Below, piece after piece: positions 17,359 through 25,738 of a stretch of DNA of 64,000 nt. Under the pieces are notes generated by a model. The model saw nothing but the letters and a program-made list of their open reading frames with translations, ran no database searches and was not told the DNA's origin. The stretch comes from Stieleria sp. JC731 (lineage in GTDB: Bacteria; Planctomycetota; Planctomycetia; Pirellulales; Pirellulaceae): the NCBI RefSeq assembly GCF_020966635.1, contig NZ_JAJKFQ010000011.1, forward strand, positions 1,302,001 to 1,366,000, in the 5' to 3' direction. The position numbers and the translations under genes were made by a program. Position 1 is the stretch's first letter; each line of letters opens with the position of its first letter.

Positions 17359-19074
17359 CTATTGGTTCATGAGCGCTTCTAAGCCTGCGTCACCTGCGGC
17401 GGCATCTGGTGTCGCCGAACCATCAGCTGGCGGTGCTGGAGCATCATCCGATGGTGCACCGAAGAAGAGCGGCTGTTCGACAGTGGCTTTCTTAACCACC
17501 GATCGACCTTCGGCAAGTGCGTTCAACGCATCGACTTGCTCTTGTAGCTTTTTGGAAAACTCACGAGCACTGCCGACGGACTTGTCGTTTAAGGCGGTTT
17601 GAATATCGATCATCGCGGTCAACCATGGCTTGGTGTCTTCAAGTTCTGGTTGTGGAATCGCGGCGAGCAATCCGCCGGTGATGTTTGCAGGATTGGTAAC
17701 CGAATCGGCATCTTCGATTGCGTCGAGCTTGCCGGTCAAACCGATGACGATTTGTTGCATCGCATAGTTGAGTTTCTTTCGACTCGCGGTGACTTCTGGC
17801 GGTTGTGGTTTTTCGGTCGGTCGCATCATACCGCCGCCCATCATGCTTCCTCCCATCATGCCACCCATCATCGCATCCATGTCGTATCCCATGGATGGAT
17901 CTTCCATCATTTCGTCGTATGACCCGCCACCGTTCATCATCATTTCCATATCGGCAGATCGCCGCGCCCCCGATGGTTTGCTGGCCTCTTCGGATTGCTT
18001 GACGAATGATTCTGGAGGAGCCGGTTGCTGCTGTGACTGCTGCTTTTTCTCCATGCGATCAAGACGATCGATTTCGGATTGATAAGCTTTCGACAATCGG
18101 CCAGCCCATTTCTTCAGGACCTCGGCGGACTTGACATCTTCGGGCTTCAGCTTACCAGGTAGACCGCCGATTGCCGCAGCCGAGTGCAATCCGATCAAGT
18201 TTGGTTGCTGGTCGTCGGTGCTGATGCTGACCAATTGTTTTCCGATTGACGCATCTTCGCTGACATAGGTCAAAATGCTGACCGCATAACGTTGTAGGAA
18301 AGCGTGTGCGAGTTCCGATCGACCACTTGGCGGTGTCGACTGAAGCAAGTCGTTCATCGCTTGTTTCACATCAGCCAAAGCGGCTTTGTCCATGCGGGAC
18401 ACAGGTGTGAAGCGAGCGTAACGCTCCAAACCTTGTAGCGCCGCAGCACGAACGCCATCAGGATTGTTCGCGTCCACGTAGATGTCCCTCATGTCGGTCA
18501 AGATGAACCGATAAGGGACTGGCAGTCCGCGCTGGCCGGGGCTGGACAACTTCGAGATGAACGTGATCGCGTTGACCCGAGCAGGGATTTGATAGTTGCC
18601 GGTCGCGACTCGCTTCAATCCGATATAGAGCCACTCCATCGCTTTCTTGGTGCCAGCATTGGGAGCACGCATAGCCCGGCTGGCGATCGCGTAGGCGGGG
18701 GCCATCACGTCGTTGATTTGGTGTAACGCGTCCGGCTGAGTGATTTTTGCCGGGATGTAGTCGCGGTAATAACGCTGCAGAACGGCAAGCTCATTGGCCG
18801 GAAATGTCGAAATGTCATTGCTGGTCATGAACACACGCGTCTTGCGTTCAATTTCAGGCAAGTTGTTGTCAATCACCGGCTCGACCGGCAAAACCTCAAA
18901 TTTGTTCTGCTGAGCTCGAACGTTACTGGCAAAGACGGCAAACAGGACCAACAGCAGCATTGTTAGACAGGCAACGACGAATCGCTGTTTTCCCTGCGAT
19001 GCTGCAACCGCGACTGCGGTCGGCTCCGATTGGCTGGCGGAGTTGTTTGACGGTTCGAAAGAAGTCCTTGTCAT
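17359..19074 (-). CDS. Exported or membrane-anchored Met/Gly-rich protein, unknown function
   Basis: 571 residues from the ATG at 19074; a start at 19167 is also possible and would overlap the upstream stop (TAATG). One hydrophobic segment (FVVACLTMLLLVLFAVFASN) ends in RAQQ, so it is a signal peptide or anchor. A long helical region without recognised motifs follows. A remarkable segment near 17820-17950 is rich in methionine and glycine (MDAMMGGMMGGSMMGGGMM). A helical C-terminus and an acidic Ala/Pro-rich tail complete the protein. Methionine-rich segments can bind copper, but that is speculation here; they may equally be low-complexity linkers. Confidence 0.75.
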   Translation of the reverse strand: MTRTSFEPSNNSASQSEPTAVAVAASQGKQRFVVACLTMLLLVLFAVFASNVRAQQNKFEVLPVEPVIDNNLPEIERKTRVFMTSNDISTFPANELAVLQRYYRDYIPAKITQPDALHQINDVMAPAYAIASRAMRAPNAGTKKAMEWLYIGLKRVATGNYQIPARVNAITFISKLSSPGQRGLPVPYRFILTDMRDIYVDANNPDGVRAAALQGLERYARFTPVSRMDKAALADVKQAMNDLLQSTPPSGRSELAHAFLQRYAVSILTYVSEDASIGKQLVSISTDDQQPNLIGLHSAAAIGGLPGKLKPEDVKSAEVLKKWAGRLSKAYQSEIDRLDRMEKKQQSQQQPAPPESFVKQSEEASKPSGARRSADMEMMMNGGGSYDEMMEDPSMGYDMDAMMGGMMGGSMMGGGMMRPTEKPQPPEVTASRKKLNYAMQQIVIGLTGKLDAIEDADSVTNPANITGGLLAAIPQPELEDTKPWLTAMIDIQTALNDKSVGSAREFSKKLQEQVDALNALAEGRSVVKKATVEQPLFFGAPSDDAPAPPADGSATPDAAAGDAGLEALMNQ

Positions 19075-19166
19075 GCCAAATCCATGTGAGTGGGTGATGA
19101 GTCGATTAGCCGTGGTGGGGGATGAGGAGAGGCCGGCTAAGAGCTGATGAGCCAATTTCCCTCGCA

Positions 19167-19547
19167 TTATCCACTGATATAACGAAGGTCGTCAAACAAA
19201 ATTAGGCCTAACTGCTGTAGTTCGGCGCGGTAATCACGGTTTTTTCCGACCAGATTGATCGAACTGTCGTCGATTCTGTAGATCGCGAGGATGTCCGCTG
19301 AAGTTTGATCCGCCGAATGAACGCTCATCGTAACTGAGCTGCAAGGCGGCTGTTGATCAGACCACCTAAAGGGGCGGTTCGCATGTGAAGTCGCGATGGA
19401 ACCTCGCCAGAAGAGTACCCCCTGCCCGATTTGAACGAGCGTCTCAGGCGGAAAAGCCTGATGTCCTAGGCCAACTAGACGAAGGGGGCCGGCGTCGATG
19501 TTGGTGAACGGTTGATAGCTGATATGGCATCGAACGTTTTTCACCAA
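19167..19547 (-). CDS. Hypothetical protein, 126 residues
   Basis: TTG start (or GTG three bases later), no recognised family. The C-terminal third (DILAIYRIDDSSINLVGKNR, then AELQQLGLILFDDLRYISG) reads like a folded alpha/beta protein. The stop overlaps a possible start of the downstream gene (TAATG), which would fit translational coupling. Coding status is uncertain. Confidence 0.45.
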   Translation of the reverse strand: MVKNVRCHISYQPFTNIDAGPLRLVGLGHQAFPPETLVQIGQGVLFWRGSIATSHANRPFRWSDQQPPCSSVTMSVHSADQTSADILAIYRIDDSSINLVGKNRDYRAELQQLGLILFDDLRYISG

Positions 19548-20023
19548 AGCGGCGGAATATAACGAGCTTTGCCGCTCTGGCGAAGGTTACATCACGCAGA
19601 GGCAGGAGAATTCTTAGGTGGACTGTACTTTATCAGGTCTGCGTCGTGTTCACCTAGTGTGTTCACTGACTTGGGCTAAATCGAAGGTCTGTAAGACGTA
19701 AGAACCGGCTTGGGCGGGTGTCGTTTTGCTGGGCTTAACGCGGACGCAGATCTGACACACGCCGGTTTAGTGCCTGGAATGAGCCGGTTTCCCAAATCGG
19801 GTGGCGAATGTCCGTCGACCAAGGCATGGAATGGTCAATTGGAAGTTGCTTACGGTGCAGAAAACCCCTCAGGTAGCCAACATTAGCGTCATCGCACTCG
19901 TTAAGCTTTAGTGTACGAATAATTTCAGTCGAACCTGATCTTGGGGGCGGGCAACGGAATTAAGTAGGATCGACCACGGATTGGCCCCAGAAGCAAAGTC
20001 ACTACTTGCGAAGGTGAATCACA
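19548..20023. other. Intergenic stretch, 476 bp
   Basis: No gene, RNA, repeat or clear promoter was recognised between the divergent hypothetical gene and the small GYF-like gene. It must hold the promoters of both. Confidence 0.4.
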
Positions 20024-20260
20024 ATGTCGGCAGAATGGTTTTTTATGGCCAGCGGTTGGCTGCGGAGAGCACGGCGTGTCGGACCGATTACGGAGACCGA
20101 CCTATTGGCCCGAATCGACAAAGGAGAAATCTCTCCAGAAACCTTGGTTCAAAGCGTTAAAACGCGAAACAAGTGGGTGCCAATGAATAAGATAAAGCCT
20201 GCGATGGAGCGTTGGCGTCGCGCCCATCCCGAGAAAACGGAAAAGCAAAGGGCAACCTAG
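20024..20260 (+). CDS. Small GYF_2-type domain protein
   Basis: 78 residues; ATG preceded by CGAAGGTGAATCACA. A single GYF_2-like domain: EWFFMASGWLRRARRVGPIT, then LLARIDKGEISPETLVQS and NKWVPMNKI. The tail is basic. It is much like the N-terminal domain of the GYF/zinc-ribbon protein near 8.8 kb but lacks the zinc ribbon. It lies 46 bp before the DUF4129 membrane protein on the same strand and may be co-transcribed with it. Confidence 0.7.
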   Translation: MSAEWFFMASGWLRRARRVGPITETDLLARIDKGEISPETLVQSVKTRNKWVPMNKIKPAMERWRRAHPEKTEKQRAT

Positions 20261-20306
20261 TCGAGGCCCACACGGCCGACGCCCGATTAGTCCCGCGTTA
20301 GATCGA

Positions 20307-22280
20307 TTGCGGAGCAAACTATTGTCACGGCGTCCGGAACTGGCCGACTACGCGGCTATCGGTGTCGGCCCGGTGTTGATCTTCTTGATGATCAGCAGTT
20401 TGGCAACGTACTTCGTCATGTTGCTCAGTGGCGGTCGGTACGATGGCAACCTCTCTTATTTGATCATGATGTTTACGATGGGCGCCGTCGCGTGTGCTCG
20501 TATCGTCATCGAATTTGATCGCAACTACGCTGCTGTCTATACGTTCGGTCTCGGCGCAGCAATGTTCTTGGTGACATTTCGCTTTCTTGGGTCGCCGCTC
20601 TTTTCGCTGGGACTGATTGTTCTGATCTTTTATCTAGCAGACCGAATCGTTCACGATTGCACGTTGATCGATGAGAAGGTTGATGCTAGTGGTGAAGGCT
20701 TGATTGACCGCGGTTTGGATGAACTACAGACCATGCGTTATGGGGCAAAGGAAGACGCTGATGATCGTCCTCAATCGGAGCGACAGCAGAGGCGAAAGCG
20801 ATCGCATCAACCCGGACGCACCGTATTTCTGTTGGCGCTTGCCGCGTTGCCACTATTCGGCTTCGGCCAGTTCATGTTGAAGGACCACCCCAGGACTTGG
20901 CAGAACGCTCAGTTGCTGCTGGGGCTGTACCTGTTTTCAAGTTTGTCTCTGTTGGTCACGACCAGTTTTCTGAACCTGCGACGGTACCTTCGCCAACGTG
21001 ATGTGGACATGCCTGGCGACGTCACGATCGCTTGGCTGGCCGGAGGGATTGGGTTGATCGCCGCTCTGTTGTTGCTGTCGTACCTGATTCCGCTGCCGGG
21101 ATCGATGTTGGCAAGTGTTTCGGTGCCGGAGTTTTTGAGTCCAGAGCCCACTACTGCTAGTCGGTATGGCTGGGGCGACGAGGCCGCTGACAAGAGTGCA
21201 AGCAAGGATGATGCTGAAACGGGCGCTGAGCAATCCGAACAAGGCAAACAACAGAAAGGCCAAGGCGACAACCAGAACGAGCCGACCGAATCAGGTGGCA
21301 GTCGCGCATCGGACAATGAGAACGCAAACAAAGGCGACAATCAGAATTCAAAGCAGACAACGTCGGGGGAAAGCAAGTCGAAGGATTCGCAATCACAGTC
21401 GGCATCGCAATCGGATAAGTCATCCAGTGATGATTCAAAAAACAAATCCGAAGACGCAAAATCCAGTCAATCAAAAAACAAATCAAACGACGATGCGGAG
21501 CAATCAAGTTCGCAGCAGTCGGACATGGAACAGTCGAACCAGCCGAAACCCTCCAGCGAAGGACAGGAAGACGAACAACAAGGGGATCAATCCGAGCCAG
21601 CTTCCAAACAGGAATCGAGAGAAGATGAATCGATCCCTCCCGATTCACTCGATCAATCGGACATCAAACGTGAATCACAACAGGATCGCCCAGAAGAGAA
21701 TCGACAGTCCGAATCATCAACCGCTGAGTCGTCGGCGGCTTCATCCATTTCTTCGATGCTCCGCAACTTGGGATCGATACTGAAGTTCCTGATAATCATC
21801 GGACTTGTCTTCGTGGTCGCGTTCTATCTGTACAGAATTCGTGAGCAGCTTTTGAAATGGTTGCAGGGGCTGTTCGGCGATCGGGAAGCGAACTTGCCCT
21901 CGGCTGAAACACCCCAAGCGACCGCGAAGTCGGATCCGCCACGTCCCTTTTCTTCGTTTCAAAATCCGATCGGTGCCGGCGCGGACCCGCGACGAATTAT
22001 CGTGGTCACGTTCCAGGCGTTTGAGGCTTGGGCGCGCGAAGGCGGATTCGTGAGGCGTCAGGACGAAACGCCTGCAGAGTTCATCACGCGACTGAATCTG
22101 CTTTCGCGTCAGCAACAGCAGGCTCAGCAACTTTTCGCGTCGACGGGCCCAGCCGCCGATCGGCTTGGAAAGGCATACGACCGGATCGTATATGGCAAGG
22201 GCAGTGCGAGTCGCCAAGATGTCGAAGCGGCTGAACGGCTATGGGATCGGATGTCCCGCCGTGAGGTGGTGGTGGGATGA
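20307..22280 (+). CDS. DUF4129 domain membrane protein
   Basis: 657 residues from a TTG start; no strong ribosome-binding site, so the start may be slightly off. About seven hydrophobic segments occupy residues 15-265. They are followed by a roughly 190-residue linker (about 290-482) made almost only of Ser, Gln, Asn, Asp, Glu and Lys. Another membrane helix (KFLIIIGLVFVVAFYLYRI, about 492-512) leads to a C-terminal DUF4129 domain (FQAFEAWAREGGFVRRQDET, then ERLWDRM). In other bacteria DUF4129 proteins sit with MoxR ATPase, DUF58 and transglutaminase genes; none of those is here, at least not adjacent. Function is unknown. Confidence 0.75.
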   Translation: MRSKLLSRRPELADYAAIGVGPVLIFLMISSLATYFVMLLSGGRYDGNLSYLIMMFTMGAVACARIVIEFDRNYAAVYTFGLGAAMFLVTFRFLGSPLFSLGLIVLIFYLADRIVHDCTLIDEKVDASGEGLIDRGLDELQTMRYGAKEDADDRPQSERQQRRKRSHQPGRTVFLLALAALPLFGFGQFMLKDHPRTWQNAQLLLGLYLFSSLSLLVTTSFLNLRRYLRQRDVDMPGDVTIAWLAGGIGLIAALLLLSYLIPLPGSMLASVSVPEFLSPEPTTASRYGWGDEAADKSASKDDAETGAEQSEQGKQQKGQGDNQNEPTESGGSRASDNENANKGDNQNSKQTTSGESKSKDSQSQSASQSDKSSSDDSKNKSEDAKSSQSKNKSNDDAEQSSSQQSDMEQSNQPKPSSEGQEDEQQGDQSEPASKQESREDESIPPDSLDQSDIKRESQQDRPEENRQSESSTAESSAASSISSMLRNLGSILKFLIIIGLVFVVAFYLYRIREQLLKWLQGLFGDREANLPSAETPQATAKSDPPRPFSSFQNPIGAGADPRRIIVVTFQAFEAWAREGGFVRRQDETPAEFITRLNLLSRQQQQAQQLFASTGPAADRLGKAYDRIVYGKGSASRQDVEAAERLWDRMSRREVVVG

Positions 22281-22448
22281 TCTTTGAAGCAGCAAAGCTT
22301 GTGACCTTCGACGTGTTTTTAGGCTGCTAGGTTCGATTTCCGGCCCAGAATCGAGGGCTAATAGGAACAGGCAATGTTTTTGCCCTCGGGGTTTCGCGAT
22401 TGGGCGTCAACTATGGTGTTTTCGTGAGTAGAGCCGTAAACTTTTGAT

Positions 22449-23573
22449 ATGAGTTTTCGTGCCAACTTCACAGCCATCGATTTCGAAACGGCCAACCGCC
22501 GACAGGATAGCGCCTGCCAATTGGCTGCCGTGGTGGTACGAGATGGGCAGATCGTTCGCGAAAGGATGTGGATGATTCGTCCGCAGCCGTTCTTCTTCTC
22601 CGCCATTAATATCGGCATCCACGGAATTCGTCCTGGCGATGTGGAGCACGAACCCGATTTTGGCGAGCATTGGGCTGACATCTCCGAATTTGTTGGGGAC
22701 GATTGCTTGATTGCGCACAACGCGATGTTTGACGTGGGTGTTCTGAAAGCTTGTTTAGAGCGACATGAATGTGAAATTCCCAGCCTGTCGTTTTCTTGTA
22801 CCCGTTTGATCGCGCGGCAGGCTTGGCCTGACCGGCAGCGTTTTGGACTGAAGCCACTATCGAATTGGTTGGGTGTGGAGTTCCGTCACCATGACGCGTT
22901 GGAAGACTCCCGTGCTTGTGCCCAGGTTTTACTTGCCGCAGGTGTGTCGTCCGGTGCAGAGTCGCTGGACGATTTAGAAAAGCGATTGCGAATCAGTCGA
23001 GGGAAGTTCGGAAACTGGGGGATCAAAAACGCCAAACGTATCGATGGAAGACGATCAGGTTCCACGAAGTCTTCACCCAAACGAGCGTTACCCAAAGGCA
23101 TCGCCAGTCGCCAGCTGCGACGCGGCACCGTTCGACCATTGCGGTTTCCTGCCAATCCATTTGATGAGCAGGCCATGATGCGAGAGTCATCGCCTGATTA
23201 TCAATCGCCAAGCAATCGGTCATCTGGCCAGTCGCCGAAAGCAAGTTCAGGCGATGTAGCGGGTTCAGTTTCCAGCTCCGCAGCCGTTCCCGCAGCGTTC
23301 GATCATGTCGATTGGCAAAGGGTCGCGATCCGGTGCGAATTCATTCAGCCTCTGCGTGGCCGACAGGTCTTTTTTGTTGGTGAGCTTCAATCGATGTCGC
23401 AGACCCAGGCAAAGGAACTTACCAAGCGAGCAGGTGGTGAGCTTCACGATCAACAATCTGAAACGGTCAATTGTGTGATCGTTGGCCGAACGTCAACTTT
23501 CGATCGCAGCGGTCACCAAGGTGAAATCGAAATTTTATCTGAAGATGATTTTCTAAAGCGGCTCGGCGTCTGA
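22449..23573 (+). CDS. DEDDh 3'-5' exonuclease with C-terminal BRCT domain
   Basis: 374 residues. The exonuclease domain (1-170) resembles the DNA polymerase III epsilon subunit: D11 and E13 (AIDFETA), D95 in AHNAMFD, and H148/D153 in HHDALEDSRA. A basic, Ser/Pro-rich linker follows. The C-terminal 75 residues (LRGRQVFFVGELQSMSQTQA and on) fit a BRCT domain. Exonuclease-BRCT fusions are known among bacterial epsilon-like proteins and probably act in repair rather than replication. The last 21 bp overlap tail-to-tail with the DUF3445 gene. Confidence 0.88.
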   Translation: MSFRANFTAIDFETANRRQDSACQLAAVVVRDGQIVRERMWMIRPQPFFFSAINIGIHGIRPGDVEHEPDFGEHWADISEFVGDDCLIAHNAMFDVGVLKACLERHECEIPSLSFSCTRLIARQAWPDRQRFGLKPLSNWLGVEFRHHDALEDSRACAQVLLAAGVSSGAESLDDLEKRLRISRGKFGNWGIKNAKRIDGRRSGSTKSSPKRALPKGIASRQLRRGTVRPLRFPANPFDEQAMMRESSPDYQSPSNRSSGQSPKASSGDVAGSVSSSAAVPAAFDHVDWQRVAIRCEFIQPLRGRQVFFVGELQSMSQTQAKELTKRAGGELHDQQSETVNCVIVGRTSTFDRSGHQGEIEILSEDDFLKRLGV

Positions 23574-24479
23574 CGGTTGATTCAGACGTTTTTCGATCGC
23601 CGTTTTGATCGCATCAGCCATCGGCTCGATACCTTTATATCGCAGTGTTTCCGCAGGACAGGTTTCGATCACGCCCAAGAGCGTTTGAAGTTGTGAAGTT
23701 GACAGCTGACACAACTGGCTTTGCGTCGTACGGATGGTAAAAACGACACGCGACTCGGATTCACGTAAGTTGGCGTTGTCGCTGATGGGCACACTTGTCA
23801 ACGTCTGAAACTCAACTCGGAAATAGCACCGATCCAAAGCGTTTTGAACGTTGATCGCATCACGCGATTGACTCAGCATCTTCGAATGTCGAGGCGACTG
23901 GTCTAAGGCATCTGAGGGGCGGATTCCCCAATTGCTTCGCCAAACGGTTTTGCCCGGTTTCAAACGACGAAAGAGTTTCTCGGTGGGATTCCAAAGAGCC
24001 GTTTTGAAATCTGGGACGTCGCGATGGACATCAAGAAGGGGCTTTCCCTGTTTTTCGAGAAGTGACCAGCCACTGGGAAAGCACACACAACCGCCGAGTG
24101 TTTCGAACGCATCGCGCGGCGACAGCACAACAAGATCTTCTTGAATGTTTTTGTGAAGCCATTCCCAACGTACGCAAGGTGAGGCGTCGTGCGAAACGGA
24201 TTGAGTGCTACCGGTGAATGAATTGACCAGCAAGGAATCGGTTTGCTGCAAGTGATCGCTTCGGTCGATCGCCCATTTCAAAATCGGATCGATGCTTTCG
24301 TGGTCGATATCGATAAAGTAGTCATCGCGATGCGGGCCGCCGATCAATCGATTTCGTTGGGCAATCTCGTCGAGATAGTTTGCGTTCGTACCAAAGATTG
24401 CTTGGTCCGGAGTCAGGGCCGCGATTCCGAATTGATGTTCGAATGTGGAACGTTTCAGCGGGAAAATTTCAATCATCAA
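23553..24479 (-). CDS. DUF3445 / heme-dependent oxidative N-demethylase (HDOD) family protein
   Basis: 308 residues. Conserved DUF3445 segments are visible: CVCFPSGWSLLEKQGKPLLD with HRDVP after it, the VWRSNWGIRPSD motif, and YFRVEFQTLTSVPISDN followed by VVFTIRTTQS. Characterised members form the heme-binding alpha subunit of oxidative N-demethylases acting on methylated amines; the ferredoxin-reductase partner subunits are not next to it. The substrate in this organism is unknown. Its 3' end overlaps that of the exonuclease gene by 21 bp. Confidence 0.8.
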   Translation of the reverse strand: MMIEIFPLKRSTFEHQFGIAALTPDQAIFGTNANYLDEIAQRNRLIGGPHRDDYFIDIDHESIDPILKWAIDRSDHLQQTDSLLVNSFTGSTQSVSHDASPCVRWEWLHKNIQEDLVVLSPRDAFETLGGCVCFPSGWSLLEKQGKPLLDVHRDVPDFKTALWNPTEKLFRRLKPGKTVWRSNWGIRPSDALDQSPRHSKMLSQSRDAINVQNALDRCYFRVEFQTLTSVPISDNANLRESESRVVFTIRTTQSQLCQLSTSQLQTLLGVIETCPAETLRYKGIEPMADAIKTAIEKRLNQPSDAEPL

Positions 24480-24545
24480 ACCGCAGGCGGATTAGAAGCT
24501 AACTATGTGTCGTCACTGCATCAGCGCTACAGGGCAAGGGGTCGC

Positions 24546-24551
24546 TATAAT
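24546..24551 (+). promoter_or_regulatory. Possible -10 element (TATAAT)
   Basis: A perfect TATAAT lies about 113 bases before the redoxin-like gene. No matching -35 hexamer is found at 16-18 bases upstream, so the assignment is weak. Confidence 0.3.
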
Positions 24552-24664
24552 GCTGTTTGCGAGCCTAACGCGTTAGCCAAATGCCCTGCACGAATATCGG
24601 TGATTGGCTTGGGGCCAACGCTTGTGATTCTATCGCTTTGCCACTCATATTCGAAGGATGAACG

Positions 24665-25342
24665 ATGTCAGTTTGGTGCGTGCGATCGCGTGCGGCAGTT
24701 TTATCGTTTGCTGCAATTCTACTGTCGGCAACATGTCCAATTGGTGAGCAAATCGCACAGGCGGAAGACCCCGTTTTTTCAGGTCCACAAGTAGGCGAAT
24801 CGCTGCCCGAATTTGAGCTGCGCGGAGTATACGATCAGCAGCGTGGCAAAACGTTTTCGCCAATCGCGATGGCAGAAGGCGGGCCGATCGTGATCGTCTT
24901 TGTCCACAAGCTAACCCGACCAGGTTTCTCACTGACGCGAGCGATCACCCGCTATGCGAAGTCCTTGGAACAGCCGAAAGTTTTTGTTGCTTGGCTGTCT
25001 GATGATCAGGCTGACGCGGAAGCTTATTTGAATCGTGCGAGAAAGTCGTTGAACTTGGACGTCCCTGTCGGAGTCTCACCCGACGGAGGCGAAGGACCTG
25101 GTGCCTATGGGCTGAACCGAAATGTTGAACTGACGATTCTTGTGGGTGATAAGAAAAACGTTGTCGCCAATTTTGCGTTGGTTCAGCCATCGCTGGTCGA
25201 CGGCGAGAAAGTTGCCGCGGAAATCGCCAAGTTGGTGGGTAAGTCGGCCCCTAACGCGGACACGCTTGAAAAATTGGCTTTTCCAAACCGCCGAGAGATG
25301 ATGCGACGCCGCGATTCAGCCAGAGAAAACGAAGGGAGATAA
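24665..25342 (+). CDS. Exported thioredoxin-fold (redoxin-like) protein without active-site cysteines
   Basis: 225 residues. A signal peptide (RAAVLSFAAILLSATCPIGE, cleavage near AQA/ED) is followed by a redoxin-type fold: VGESLPEFELRGVYDQQRGK, GPIVIVFVHKLTRPGFSL in the place of the active-site strand-helix, VFVAWLSDD, and GAYGLNRNVELTILVGDKK. The CxxC is missing (position occupied by LTRPG), so it is probably not a disulfide reductase. The C-terminus is strongly charged. Probably periplasmic; role unknown. Confidence 0.75.
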   Translation: MSVWCVRSRAAVLSFAAILLSATCPIGEQIAQAEDPVFSGPQVGESLPEFELRGVYDQQRGKTFSPIAMAEGGPIVIVFVHKLTRPGFSLTRAITRYAKSLEQPKVFVAWLSDDQADAEAYLNRARKSLNLDVPVGVSPDGGEGPGAYGLNRNVELTILVGDKKNVVANFALVQPSLVDGEKVAAEIAKLVGKSAPNADTLEKLAFPNRREMMRRRDSARENEGR

Positions 25343-25738
25343 CCGTACTCGGTAAATCGAATCCGCACCGTTTGACGATCCGAAGGCCTTTTTTAAAAAG
25401 CTTGTGCGACTCTGATCGCGTTCCGCCTCGCTGGCGATTCCGATGCGGCGTCAATTCTGCATCGAAAGCTGAACGTTAAAGCTGTCTTTTCGGTGGGCTG
25501 TCGCCGGACCGGTCGTGCAAGATTGTGGCAATCTGAATAACATACGGTAAAAGATCGCACGCCATTCGGTACAATTCTCAGTGCGGCGTTGGCGAAGTTT
25601 GCCCTCCAAACGCCTACCTCCCCGCTGTGTGGCTGCGTCCTACCAACAGATCGCCTCGGCCCGCCGCTTGACCTTCCGCTCGATCTATTCGCGTCAGTGA
25701 TGACGCGGAATCTCCGACGATAGACTCATCGTGCCACC
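25343..25738. other. Intergenic stretch, 396 bp, with a perfect hairpin before the PSD1 gene
   Basis: No gene or RNA recognised. CGCGTCA (25690-25696) and TGACGCG (25701-25707) form a perfect seven-pair stem with a GTGA loop, 31 bases before the GTG start of the PSD1 gene. It may be a leader structure or an operator; a chance hairpin cannot be excluded. Confidence 0.45.

Noticed and set aside
21166-21783. Basic 205-codon frame inside the DUF4129 gene
   Set aside because: It is a shifted reading of the Ser/Gln/Asp-rich linker.
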